The position numbers were made by a program, and so were the translations under genes. A model generated the notes under the pieces. It was given only the letters and a program-made list of their open reading frames with translations, had not been told where the DNA came from and ran no database searches. Of a stretch of DNA of 64,000 bases, positions 51,227 to 64,000 are shown piece after piece; position 1 is the stretch's first letter, and each line of letters starts with the position of its first letter. Source of the DNA: Comamonas terrae (lineage in GTDB: Bacteria > Pseudomonadota > Gammaproteobacteria > Burkholderiales > Burkholderiaceae_C); contig NZ_BCNT01000003.1 of assembly GCF_001544075.1 (NCBI RefSeq), positions 558,001 to 622,000 of the forward strand, read 5' to 3'.

Positions 51227-52930
51227 ATGCTGCGCGTCACCATCGCCCAACTGAACTACATGGTCGGAGACATCGCCGGCAACATCCGGCGCATGACGGA
51301 GGCCGCACGCCAGGCCCACCGCGACGGCGCCCAACTGGTGGTCTTCTCCGAGCTGTCGCTGTGCGGCTACTACCCCGGCGACATGCTGGACGAGCCCGAC
51401 TTCCTGCAGCGCCTGCAGCAGGGCCTGCACGACCTGCTGCAGGCCACGCGGGAGTTCCCGCAGCTGCACTGGGTGGTCGGCGCGCCCACGCGCGCCCAGG
51501 GCCCGGGCAAGCCGCTGCACAACAGCCTGCTGGTGCTGCACAACGGCCAGATCCGCCTGCGCTACGACAAGCAGCTGCTGCCCACCTACAACATCTTCGA
51601 CGAGCGCCGCCACTTCGAGCCCGGCGCCGATACCGCCAAGGTGCTGCGCATCGGCAGCAGCCAGGTCGGTTTTCTGGTCTGCGAAGACGGCTGGAACGAC
51701 CGGGGCGCGGATTACGCCACCAACCCCTTTGTGCGCATGGGCGATGCGGCGCCGGACCTGGTCGTGAGCATCAATGCCAGCCCCAGCCATCTGGGCAAGC
51801 GCGAGCAGCGCCACGAGGTGTTCGCCCAGGCCGCGCAGCGCCACGGCCTGTCCATCCTCTATGTGAACCAGATCGGCGGCCAGGACCAGATCGTGTTCGA
51901 CGGCGCCTCGTTCGCCGTCGTTCCCGACCGTGGCGTGGTGTTCGAGGCCAGGCGCTTCGAGGAGGATGTCTGCACGCTGGAACTGGACGAGCAGGGGCGC
52001 TTTCTCGCACTGGGCGGCGAGCCGCTGCCGCCGGTCGCGGCCCAGGGCCTGCCCACCATGGAGTTCTACCGCCAGCAGATCGTGCTGGGCTTGCGCGACT
52101 ATGCGCGTCGCTGCGGCTTCCGGCAGGTGGTGGTGGGCAGCTCGGGCGGCATCGATTCGGCGCTGACCCTGGCCCTGGCCGTGGATGCGCTGGGCGCCGA
52201 CAACGTGGTGGCCATCACCATGCCCTCGCGCTACTCGTCCAGCGGCTCGGTGGACGACTCGGTGCAGCTGTGCCGCAATCTGGGCATACGGCTCTACGAG
52301 CATCCGATCAAGGAGCTGGTCGACACCTATGCGCGCCAGTTCGAGGCCAGCTTCGGCGAACCGCTCCAGGGACTGGCTCTGGAGAACCTGCAGGCCCGCG
52401 CGCGCGGCACCACGCTGATGGAGTTTTCCAACGCCTTCGGCCACCTGCTGCTGACCACGGGCAACAAGTCCGAAGTCTCCGTGGGCTATTGCACGCTGTA
52501 CGGCGACACCAACGGCGGCCTGGGCCTGCTGGGCGACCTGTACAAGACCGAGGTGTTCGCGCTGTCGCGCCACATCAACGAGCGCGCGGGCCGCGAGCTG
52601 ATCCCGCAGGCCATCATCGCCAAGCCGCCGTCGGCAGAACTGGCGCCAGGCCAGAAGGACGAGGACAGCCTGCCGCCCTACCCGGTGCTCGACGAAATCC
52701 TCAAATGGCAGATCGAGGGCCACCACCTGTCCGGCGCCGAATACGAGCATGCCGCACAGTTCGTGGCCCAGCTCCGGGAGCAGCCCGGCGGCAGCGAGCT
52801 GATTGCCCGCGTGCAAAAGCTCGTCTTCCGCAGCGAATACAAGCGCCGCCAGGCACCGCCCATGCTGCGCGTGCGGCCGCGCGCCTTCGGAACGGGCCGG
52901 CAGATGCCGATTGCTGCACACTACGAGTAA
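51227..52930 (+). CDS. nadE: Glutamine-dependent NAD+ synthetase
   Basis: A 567-aa two-domain enzyme. The N-terminal nitrilase-type glutaminase has its triad in FSELSLCGYYPGD (Glu), RYDKQLLPTYN (Lys) and LVCEDGWND (Cys). The C-terminal synthetase domain has the ATP P-loop SSGGIDS (305-311) and converts nicotinate adenine dinucleotide to NAD using the released ammonia. CAGGAGAG precedes the ATG, 13 bases after pncB. Confidence 0.97.
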   Translation: MLRVTIAQLNYMVGDIAGNIRRMTEAARQAHRDGAQLVVFSELSLCGYYPGDMLDEPDFLQRLQQGLHDLLQATREFPQLHWVVGAPTRAQGPGKPLHNSLLVLHNGQIRLRYDKQLLPTYNIFDERRHFEPGADTAKVLRIGSSQVGFLVCEDGWNDRGADYATNPFVRMGDAAPDLVVSINASPSHLGKREQRHEVFAQAAQRHGLSILYVNQIGGQDQIVFDGASFAVVPDRGVVFEARRFEEDVCTLELDEQGRFLALGGEPLPPVAAQGLPTMEFYRQQIVLGLRDYARRCGFRQVVVGSSGGIDSALTLALAVDALGADNVVAITMPSRYSSSGSVDDSVQLCRNLGIRLYEHPIKELVDTYARQFEASFGEPLQGLALENLQARARGTTLMEFSNAFGHLLLTTGNKSEVSVGYCTLYGDTNGGLGLLGDLYKTEVFALSRHINERAGRELIPQAIIAKPPSAELAPGQKDEDSLPPYPVLDEILKWQIEGHHLSGAEYEHAAQFVAQLREQPGGSELIARVQKLVFRSEYKRRQAPPMLRVRPRAFGTGRQMPIAAHYE

Positions 52931-52988
52931 CTTCAACGCCTCCAGACTCCCGGGGTCGCCAGCCGACTCCCCATTTCGCTTCCATCCC

Positions 52989-54179
52989 ATGCCACAAGCC
53001 AGCGCCTCCCTCTCCAGCACCCGCCTGGTCACTGCCTCGCCCGAAACACTGCCCACGTCCACGCCGGTGCATACGGCCGTGCTGATCGGGCGCTTCCAGC
53101 CGCTGCACAACGGCCACATGGCGCTGCTGCATGCGGCGCTGGAGCGGGCCCGCCAGGTGGTGGTGGTGCTGGGCAGTGCCTGGCAGGCGCCCAATCCCAA
53201 GAACCCCTTCAGCTGGCAGGAGCGCGCGCAGATGCTGCACGAAGCGCTTTCGCCGGACGACGCCAGACGCGTGCACTGCGTGCCCGTGCGCGACTACTAC
53301 AACGAGCCGCTGTGGGTGCAGGCCGTGCGCGACGCCGTCGGAGCCCATGTGCCCGAAGGCGCCAGCGTGGCGCTGGTCGGCCATTTCAAGGATGCGAGCA
53401 GCAGCTACCTGGCGCGCTTTCCGGGCTGGGAGCTGATCAGCCTGCCGCGCCTGGGCCAGTTCGATGCCACGCCGCTGCGCGACATTTTCCTGGGCGATGG
53501 CGACGCCTCGCCTCAGGCGCTGGAGTCGGCACTGGCCCGGCTGTCCGCCCAGGTGCCCGACAGCACGCTGCAATTCCTGCGCCGGTGGGCGCAGACGCCG
53601 CTTTACGCCCGCATGCAGCAGGAATGGCGCATGCTCAGCGCCTACAAACAGGCCTGGTCCCAAGCCCCCTATGCGCCGGTCTTCGTGACCGTGGACGCGC
53701 TGCTGCGCTGCCGCATACCGAGCAAGGATCCGCGCGGCCATGACCAGGTGCTGCTGATCCAGCGCGGCCATGCGCCCGGCAAGGGCCTTTGGGCACTGCC
53801 CGGCGGTTTTCTCGAGCAACGCGACAGCCTCTGGCAATCCTGCGTGCGCGAGCTGCGCGAGGAGACCTGCTCGGCCATCAGCGAGGCCGACCTGCTGGCC
53901 GCGCTGCAGACCGTGCAGGTCTTCGACCATCCCGACCGCAGCCTGCGCGGGCGCACCATCACCCATGTGCACTATCTGGACCTGGGCGTTCAGCCCGGCC
54001 TGCCGCCCGTGCAGGGCGCCGACGATGCGGCGCAGGCGCGCTGGGTGCCGGTGGCCGACCTGCCGCAGATGGAAGGCGAATTCTTCGAGGACCATTTCCA
54101 GATCCTGTGCCAGTTCCTGCCCATTGCGCTGTCGAACGAGCAGCCACGGGAACGACCGGCGGCAGCCCGCAGTGCTTGA
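52989..54179 (+). CDS. nadM: Bifunctional NMN adenylyltransferase / Nudix hydrolase (NadM-Nudix)
   Basis: A 396-aa fusion. The N-terminal NadM domain has the nucleotidyltransferase motif GRFQPLHNGH (residues 34-43) and the downstream SLPRLGQFDATPLRD, and should make NAD from NMN. The C-terminal Nudix domain (about 225-380) has ALPGGFLEQRDSLWQSCVRE followed by LREET; the box has Asp for the first Glu and Cys for the last Gly, but the RELREE core is intact. In known fusions this half is an ADP-ribose pyrophosphatase. The ATG at 52989 has no clear ribosome site; a longer frame overlaps nadE. Confidence 0.92.
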   Translation: MPQASASLSSTRLVTASPETLPTSTPVHTAVLIGRFQPLHNGHMALLHAALERARQVVVVLGSAWQAPNPKNPFSWQERAQMLHEALSPDDARRVHCVPVRDYYNEPLWVQAVRDAVGAHVPEGASVALVGHFKDASSSYLARFPGWELISLPRLGQFDATPLRDIFLGDGDASPQALESALARLSAQVPDSTLQFLRRWAQTPLYARMQQEWRMLSAYKQAWSQAPYAPVFVTVDALLRCRIPSKDPRGHDQVLLIQRGHAPGKGLWALPGGFLEQRDSLWQSCVRELREETCSAISEADLLAALQTVQVFDHPDRSLRGRTITHVHYLDLGVQPGLPPVQGADDAAQARWVPVADLPQMEGEFFEDHFQILCQFLPIALSNEQPRERPAAARSA

Positions 54180-54200
54180 CCCCAAAAACATAGCTGCTAC

Positions 54201-54236
54201 CGCAGGTGGAGAAAGCGCCTGCGGGCGTTTTCTTCT
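54201..54236 (+). terminator. Terminator of the NAD operon
   Basis: CGCAGGTG (54201-54208) pairs with CGCCTGCG (54216-54223) with one G-T pair, followed by the T-rich GGGCGTTTTCTTC. The preceding bases (TAGCTGCTACCGC) look like a degenerate piece of the AGCGCTT palindrome family. Confidence 0.65.
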
Positions 54237-54248
54237 ATATTTTAGTGC

Positions 54249-54749
54249 ATGAGCAAAGCCATCATCCGCCCCGCCACCGAGCAAGACACAGACCTCATCC
54301 TGCACTTTGTCCGCGAGCTGGCCATCTACGAAAAAGCCGAGCATGAAGTGCTGGCCACGCCCGAGCATGTACGGCGCACGCTGTTCTGCGCGAATCCGTC
54401 GGTCTTCGGCCTGATCTGCGAAGCCGAAGGCCGGCCCGTCGGCTTTGCGGTCTACTTCTTCAACTATTCCACCTGGCTGGGACAGCACGGGCTGTACCTC
54501 GAAGACCTGTATGTCACGCCCGATGCGCGCGGCCATGGCGCAGGCAAGGCTTTGTTGCAGCATCTGGCGCAGATTGCCGTGGAGCGCGACTGCGGGCGCT
54601 TCGAATGGAGCGTGCTGGACTGGAACACGCCCTCCATCGAGTTCTACGACAGCCTGGGCGCGCTGCCGCAGAACGAATGGATACGCTATCGCCTGACGGG
54701 CGAAGCCCTGCAGGCCCTGGCCCGGGGCAAGGAAAAGGCCGTCGCCTGA
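54249..54749 (+). CDS. GNAT-family N-acetyltransferase (diamine acetyltransferase-like)
   Basis: A 166-aa single GNAT domain. IRPATEQDTDLILHFVRELAIYE opens the fold as in the spermidine/spermine acetyltransferase group (here split at IRPATEQD). The acetyl-CoA loop is YVTPDARGHGAGKALL, and SVLDWNTPSIEFYDSLGA is typical of the same group. The substrate is likely a polyamine, amino acid or thialysine-type amine, but not decidable. A TATATT at 54236-54241 lies seven bases before the ATG, so the mRNA may be nearly leaderless. Confidence 0.85.
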   Translation: MSKAIIRPATEQDTDLILHFVRELAIYEKAEHEVLATPEHVRRTLFCANPSVFGLICEAEGRPVGFAVYFFNYSTWLGQHGLYLEDLYVTPDARGHGAGKALLQHLAQIAVERDCGRFEWSVLDWNTPSIEFYDSLGALPQNEWIRYRLTGEALQALARGKEKAVA

Positions 54750-54908
54750 CGCGCCCGGCCAGCGCAGCCGGCCGGCGGCTCCGGGCCAGATGATGCAAAA
54801 AGTAAATACGCACCATCAACAATGCAGGCCGGTCCTGCCTGCCCCAAAATCGCACGTTTTGAAACAAAAATGGCCTCTGCAGTGACCAGCGGCCCCAGGA
54901 ATCACAGC

Positions 54909-55214
54909 ATGCCCAGCTACCAGGAACTACTTGCCCAGAAAAACGAACTCGACAAGCGCATCGAGCAGGCGCGCCATGCCGAGGCCAAGGAAGCGCTGGC
55001 CACGGTCAAGCAGCTGATCAGCACCTTCGGCTTCACCGCCCAGCAGGTCTTTCCCTGGAAGCCCGAGGAAAAGAAAAGAGTCGAGGCCAAGTACTACGAT
55101 CCCGAGAGCGGCGCGACCTGGACCGGCCGCGGCAAGCCGCCCAAGTGGATCGAAGGCAAGAACCGCGATCTGTACACGATCAAGCAGACCGACAATCCCT
55201 TCCCCGTCGAATAA
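54909..55214 (+). CDS. H-NS family nucleoid protein
   Basis: A 101-aa H-NS-type protein. An N-terminal helical/coiled-coil segment (YQELLAQKNELDKRIEQARH) serves oligomerisation. The C-terminal DNA-binding part contains KYYDPESGATWTGRGKPPKW, which matches the H-NS-like consensus of Burkholderiales proteins. The ATG at 54909, with AGGAA eight bases upstream, gives the usual start; two earlier in-frame Met codons are less likely. It is a standalone gene before the NRPS cluster, on the opposite strand, with converging ends. Confidence 0.87.
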   Translation: MPSYQELLAQKNELDKRIEQARHAEAKEALATVKQLISTFGFTAQQVFPWKPEEKKRVEAKYYDPESGATWTGRGKPPKWIEGKNRDLYTIKQTDNPFPVE

Positions 55215-55268
55215 CGGCCATCGGCCGCGCGCGGGAAACGGCATCCTGCCGGCGGCAGCGGGCGGCCT

Positions 55269-55849
55269 TCACCGCCAGGCCACGGCGCCTGCATAGCCCC
55301 GGGCCAGCAGCACCGCCGCGCTGCGCATCTGCGCCAGCCGCGTCGGCAGCCTTTCGCTCCACTCCACCAGATCCAGGCCCGCGCATTTGAGACGCGCTTC
55401 GTGCAGCGTCCAGGCCTGGGTGAATTTCTCGAAAAAGAGAGCATCTAGCGCAGTATCCATCAGCATCCTGGCAGTTTCCTGTGCCAGAAACAGATGCGCC
55501 ACCGCTTCCAGTTCCCTGCGGGGTGCAAAGCCATCCAGCGCCTGGATATCCACACCGACCGGACCTTCCCGGCGCCATGCCAGCAGCGCCAGCCCCGGCG
55601 CATGGCTGATGGAGCAATGCGACTGAGGCAACGGCCTGCCGCGCATCAGCAGCCGCGGCGCCTGGCCCCGCACATTGGTGACCTGCAACGCATCTGCCCC
55701 ACAGCCCAGCGCCGGCGCCAGGCAGGCGCGCAATGCGGCGCGAGCCTGCTGGCGCGCCTGATCGCGGTCCTCTGCCAGTCCTTGCACCAGCCACACCTGC
55801 GGTGCGCCGGCCTGCTCCCAGCCATCAAAGGTGCAGGGCTGGATCGCCA

Positions 55850-55850
<1 letters not shown>
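55269..55850 (-). CDS. 4'-phosphopantetheinyl transferase superfamily protein
   Basis: A 193-aa Sfp-like transferase predicted to attach phosphopantetheine to the carrier domain of the NRPS encoded just upstream. SHCSISHAPGLALLAW and VGVDIQALDGF (Mg-binding Asp) are the first motifs, and FEKFTQAWTLHEARLK is the last. In most relatives the last motif reads WxxKE; here the lysine is a histidine. The ATG at 55850 overlaps the NRPS stop by one base (TGATG), so the two are coupled. Confidence 0.85.
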
Positions 55851-59941
<4,091 letters not shown>

Positions 59942-60196
59942 ACCATCAGCGGCTTACCCGGGGCAACCGTGCACCCGAACGTGGCGGCACCGCTCTTTTC
60001 TGCCCGCCATTATTGAGCCGGTCAGGGCCCTTGCGCGTATCGCACAGGGCAGGCAGGCCGGGCTTTTCACAATAAATGCCGACCTTGCAGGGTAAAACCG
60101 GACGCGCAGGCGCCCCGGGAAAGACTCAAGGCGGCGCTTGTCCACCAAAGCCTGCCGGCCTGCGGCCCTATCCCCTGCAATGCCGGTCATGTGGCT

Positions 60197-60226
60197 CTTG
60201 AAACTGCCAGAATTTGCCTTATTATT
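60197..60226 (+). promoter_or_regulatory. Candidate groESL promoter
   Basis: CTTGAAA (60197-60203) followed 17 bases later by ATTATT (60221-60226), abutting the CIRCE element. CTTGAA also fits a sigma-32 -35 box, so the promoter may be read by either sigma factor. Confidence 0.45.
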
Positions 60227-60251
60227 AGCACTCAACGGGGTCGAGTGCTAA
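60225..60251. promoter_or_regulatory. CIRCE operator (HrcA binding site)
   Basis: Perfect match to the CIRCE consensus: TTAGCACTC (60225-60233), nine-base spacer, GAGTGCTAA (60243-60251). HrcA repressor binds it and releases it on heat stress. It overlaps the expected transcription start of groESL. Confidence 0.96.
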
Positions 60252-60337
60252 CAGGCTCTTGATCCCATATCTTCCGGAAGCCGGTCCTTGCGGCTGGCAA
60301 GTCTTGTTTCAACTTTGTTGATGAATTAGGAGTTGGT

Positions 60338-60628
60338 ATGAACCTGCGTCCCCTGCACGATCGCGTGATCGTCAAGCGCCTCGAAAACGAAACCAAGACG
60401 GCTTCGGGCATCGTGATCCCCGACAACGCCGCCGAAAAGCCCGATCAGGGCGAGGTGCTGGCTGTGGGCCCCGGCAAGAAGAATGACAAGGGTGAAACCA
60501 TCGCCCTGAACGTGAAGGTCGGCGACCGCGTTCTGTTCGGCAAGTACAGCGGCCAGACCGTCAAGGTCAACGGCGACGAGCTGCTGGTGATGAAGGAAGA
60601 CGACCTGTTCGCAGTCGTCGAAAAGTGA
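60338..60628 (+). CDS. groES: Co-chaperonin GroES
   Basis: A 96-aa lid protein of the GroEL chaperonin. [20 protein letters not shown] at the N-terminus and the mobile loop ([18 protein letters not shown]) are as in other GroES. AGGAG is five bases before the ATG. It is under a CIRCE operator and followed by groEL after a 175-base gap containing three inverted repeats. Confidence 0.98.
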   Translation: MNLRPLHDRVIVKRLENETKTASGIVIPDNAAEKPDQGEVLAVGPGKKNDKGETIALNVKVGDRVLFGKYSGQTVKVNGDELLVMKEDDLFAVVEK

Positions 60629-60660
60629 TGGCCCTGCGGGCAATCACTTTCGTCGAAGGC

Positions 60661-60695
60661 TGACTTCGCATAGCGAAGTCAAGGGCTGCAAGCCC
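60661..60695 (+). repeat. Two tandem hairpins between groES and groEL
   Basis: TGACTTCGC-ATA-GCGAAGTCA (60661-60681) is a perfect 9-bp stem. GGGCT-GCA-AGCCC (60683-60695) follows directly. Neither has a T-run, so they may act on mRNA stability or processing rather than termination. Confidence 0.6.
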
Positions 60696-60738
60696 GGCTG
60701 CAGACAAAAGCACCCGCATACAGTTACTCTTATTTTCA

Positions 60739-60775
60739 TAGCTTCCAGCGCTTCATGAGAAAGCACTGGCAGCCA
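60739..60775 (+). repeat. Short palindromic repeat (AGCGCTT family), copy E
   Basis: TAGCTTCCAGCGCTT (60739-60753) is identical to the left arm of the perfect copy at 37328. The right arm AAGCACTGGCAGCCA has mismatches. It lies 28 bases before groEL. Confidence 0.65.
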
Positions 60776-60794
60776 AATTGAATCAAATTCTTAG

Positions 60795-62447
<1,653 letters not shown>

Positions 62448-62501
62448 TTGCCCGCCGGCTTGCTGGATGGCTGCAATGCCATTCAGCTTCCCCCTCGATA
62501 A

Positions 62502-62527
62502 AAAAGGCCGCATCTTGCGGCCTTTTC
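62502..62527 (+). terminator. Terminator of groESL
   Basis: AAAAGGCCGCA (62502-62512) pairs with TGCGGCCTTTT (62516-62526) around TCT, with flanking A and T runs, so it could work in both directions. Confidence 0.88.
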
Positions 62528-62623
62528 TATTTGCGGATCAAAACAGCTCCAAGCGCAAGTCAGGTAGACGCTAGCCGCTACCTTATCAGGAGCATCACAG
62601 CGCTACTGCCACACAAGACAGCT

Positions 62624-64000
62624 TCAGCAGGCTTGCGTGGCCGTCAGGCGCTGCATCAGGCCCAGCGTGGACGCATCCACGCCATTCCAGTCCCCGCTTT
62701 CCAGGCGCGCATTCAGTTGCCTGGCCAGCTGTTTGCCCAGCTCCACGCCCCACTGGTCAAAGCTGTTGATGTCCCAGACCGCTCCGGAAACAAAGATGCG
62801 ATGCTCGTACAGCGCGATCAATGCCCCCAATGCGGCCGGATCCAGCTGCTGCAGCAGCAAGAAGGTGCTGGGGCGGTTTCCCGGACAGTATTTCTCGGCG
62901 CCTTCGCCGTCACGCCCCACCATCAGGGCCTGGGCCTGGGCAATCGCATTGACCACCAGGCTCTGGTGGTGCGCGCCCAGGTATTTGCCGCCGTCACTCA
63001 AGGCAATGAACTCCACGGGAATCACGTCCTGGCCCTGGTGCAGCATCTGGAAGAAGGCATGCTGGCCGTTGGTGCCCGGTTCGCCCCAGATCACGGGCGC
63101 CGTTTTCACGGCCAGGGGCTGGCCGTCACGCGTCACGCCCTTGCCGTTGCTCTCCATCTCCAGCTGCTGCAGATAGGCCGTCAGGCGCCGCAAGCCATGG
63201 CTGTAGGGAGCGATGCAGCGGCTGGAAAAATTCCAGAAATCCCGGTACCAGACATCCAGCAGTCCCAGGCGCATGGGCAGGTTCTGGTCCATGGACGCTG
63301 TAAAGAAGTGGGCATCCATGGCATGCGCGCCATCGAGCATGGCCTGGAATTGCCGGGCCCCCACGGCGATCGCAATCGGCAGACCGATGGCAGACCACAG
63401 GGAAAAGCGGCCGCCGACCCAATCCCAGAAGCCCAGCGTGCGCCGGATACCGAACTCTGCCGCGGCCTGCACATTGCTGGTCAGTGCCACAAAGTGCCGG
63501 TCGATGGAGCATGCAACTGCCGGGTCCTCGCTGCCGCCCTGATCCAGAAACCACTGCCGCGCCGAGCGCGCATTGAGCATGGTCTCCGCCGTGGTGAAGG
63601 ATTTGGAAGCGACCAGGAACAGCGTGCTGTGCGGCCGGACCTTGCGCAGCACATGGCCCAGCTCATGCCCGTCGACATTGGAGACGAAGTGAAAGCACTT
63701 GCCGGTGTCGACCCAGTCCTCCAGCGCATTGACCACGACTTCGGGCCCCAGATGCGAGCCACCGATGCCGATATTGACGATGTCAGTAATGCTGTCGTCC
63801 GCCCTTACCTGCTCTGCAAGCGCGAGCATGGCTGCCCGGGTTTCATGCACTTCGGCCAGGGCTTCTTCCATGGCAACAGCCCACGCTTGCCGCACGGCAT
63901 TGTGCTGCAGCAGTCCTCCATCCCGGGGCATGCGCAGCATCCAGTGCATGGCGGCCCGCTCTTCCGTGCAATTCACCGCTGCGCCGGCCAACATGGCATC
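62624..64000 (-). CDS. pgi: Glucose-6-phosphate isomerase, N-terminus outside window
   Basis: 459 codons of phosphoglucose isomerase, which interconverts glucose-6-phosphate and fructose-6-phosphate. The reading frame runs through the window end, and the first visible residues (DAMLAGAAVNCTEERAAMHW) correspond to an internal part of the family, so the first 60 or so residues are missing. SIS-domain blocks IGIGGSHLGPEVV and ASKSFTTAETM, FWDWVGGRFSLWSAIGLP, and the catalytic-Glu signature VIWGEPGTNGQHAFFQMLHQ are all present. Convergent with groEL. Confidence 0.96.
   Translation of the reverse strand, partial: DAMLAGAAVNCTEERAAMHWMLRMPRDGGLLQHNAVRQAWAVAMEEALAEVHETRAAMLALAEQVRADDSITDIVNIGIGGSHLGPEVVVNALEDWVDTGKCFHFVSNVDGHELGHVLRKVRPHSTLFLVASKSFTTAETMLNARSARQWFLDQGGSEDPAVACSIDRHFVALTSNVQAAAEFGIRRTLGFWDWVGGRFSLWSAIGLPIAIAVGARQFQAMLDGAHAMDAHFFTASMDQNLPMRLGLLDVWYRDFWNFSSRCIAPYSHGLRRLTAYLQQLEMESNGKGVTRDGQPLAVKTAPVIWGEPGTNGQHAFFQMLHQGQDVIPVEFIALSDGGKYLGAHHQSLVVNAIAQAQALMVGRDGEGAEKYCPGNRPSTFLLLQQLDPAALGALIALYEHRIFVSGAVWDINSFDQWGVELGKQLARQLNARLESGDWNGVDASTLGLMQRLTATQAC

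Larger units (their letters stand above)
59942..60337. other. NRPS-groES divergent intergenic region
   Basis: A 396-base gap. The groES side (60197-60337) holds a heat-shock-type promoter, the CIRCE operator and the ribosome site. In the NRPS-proximal 250 bases no convincing promoter, repeat or gene is seen; ATTATT-like sequence at about 60010 on the minus strand is the only AT-rich spot. Confidence 0.5.

Noticed and set aside
62530..62600. Possible copy of the AGCGCTT palindrome after groEL
   Set aside because: CAGCTCCAAGCGC and CGCTAGCCGCT are only loosely complementary; too degenerate to list as a repeat.

Overview
The window is a GC-rich, densely coding stretch of a betaproteobacterial chromosome. 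Gene content and order point to the family Comamonadaceae, most likely Delftia or a close relative; the genus is inferred from memory of this gene order, not from a search. Supporting traits are the beta-ketoadipate genes with a Bug-type binding protein, System II cytochrome c maturation (ResB/ResC) beside cytochrome c4, the pilMNOPQ/aroKB block divergent from a class A PBP, and groESL with a CIRCE operator. No rRNA, tRNA, CRISPR array, prophage or classical insertion sequence was seen; the only mobile-type gene is a REP-associated tyrosine transposase.

Layout. 1-5803: glutamate synthase gltB-gltD (gltD cut by the window start). 5870-6686: AT-rich hairpin and RAYT transposase. 6773-11545: IclR regulator divergent from pcaI-pcaJ-pcaF, then a Bug solute-binding protein. 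11718-15705: His-rich exported protein and two tandem alkaline phosphatases behind a candidate Pho box. 15931-20585: methyltransferase, DUF1415 protein, dgt, aroB, aroK. 20650-25731: type IV pilus operon pilMNOPQ with its terminator. 26040-30700: PBP1a, cyaY, lptM, a diiron MBL-fold protein, msrQ. 30915-36521: msrP, resC, resB, cytochrome c4. 36599-40088: engB, an epoxide-hydrolase-like enzyme, two lipid A acyltransferases. 40221-44035: metK, cstA, ybdD. 44243-48235: MHYT-domain hybrid kinase and HD-GYP response regulator. 48251-54179: nrtR divergent from pncA-pncB-nadE-nadM, an NAD salvage locus. 54249-55214: GNAT acetyltransferase and a short H-NS-like protein. 55269-59941: a Pls/PosA-type single-module NRPS overlapping a phosphopantetheinyl transferase gene. 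60225-62447: CIRCE, groES, groEL. 62624-64000: pgi (cut by the window end).

Most of the window is housekeeping. The accessory interest lies in the NRPS/PPTase pair, which resembles poly(amino acid) synthetases; the NAD locus with its non-catalytic Nudix regulator and a fused NadM-Nudix enzyme; the MHYT kinase/HD-GYP pair; and two families of short dispersed repeats that sit at or just after stop codons. A 92-bp near-perfect palindrome follows resC and two hairpins separate groES from groEL. Starts were chosen from Shine-Dalgarno sequences, stop/start overlaps and family N-termini; several longer TTG/GTG reading frames were trimmed.
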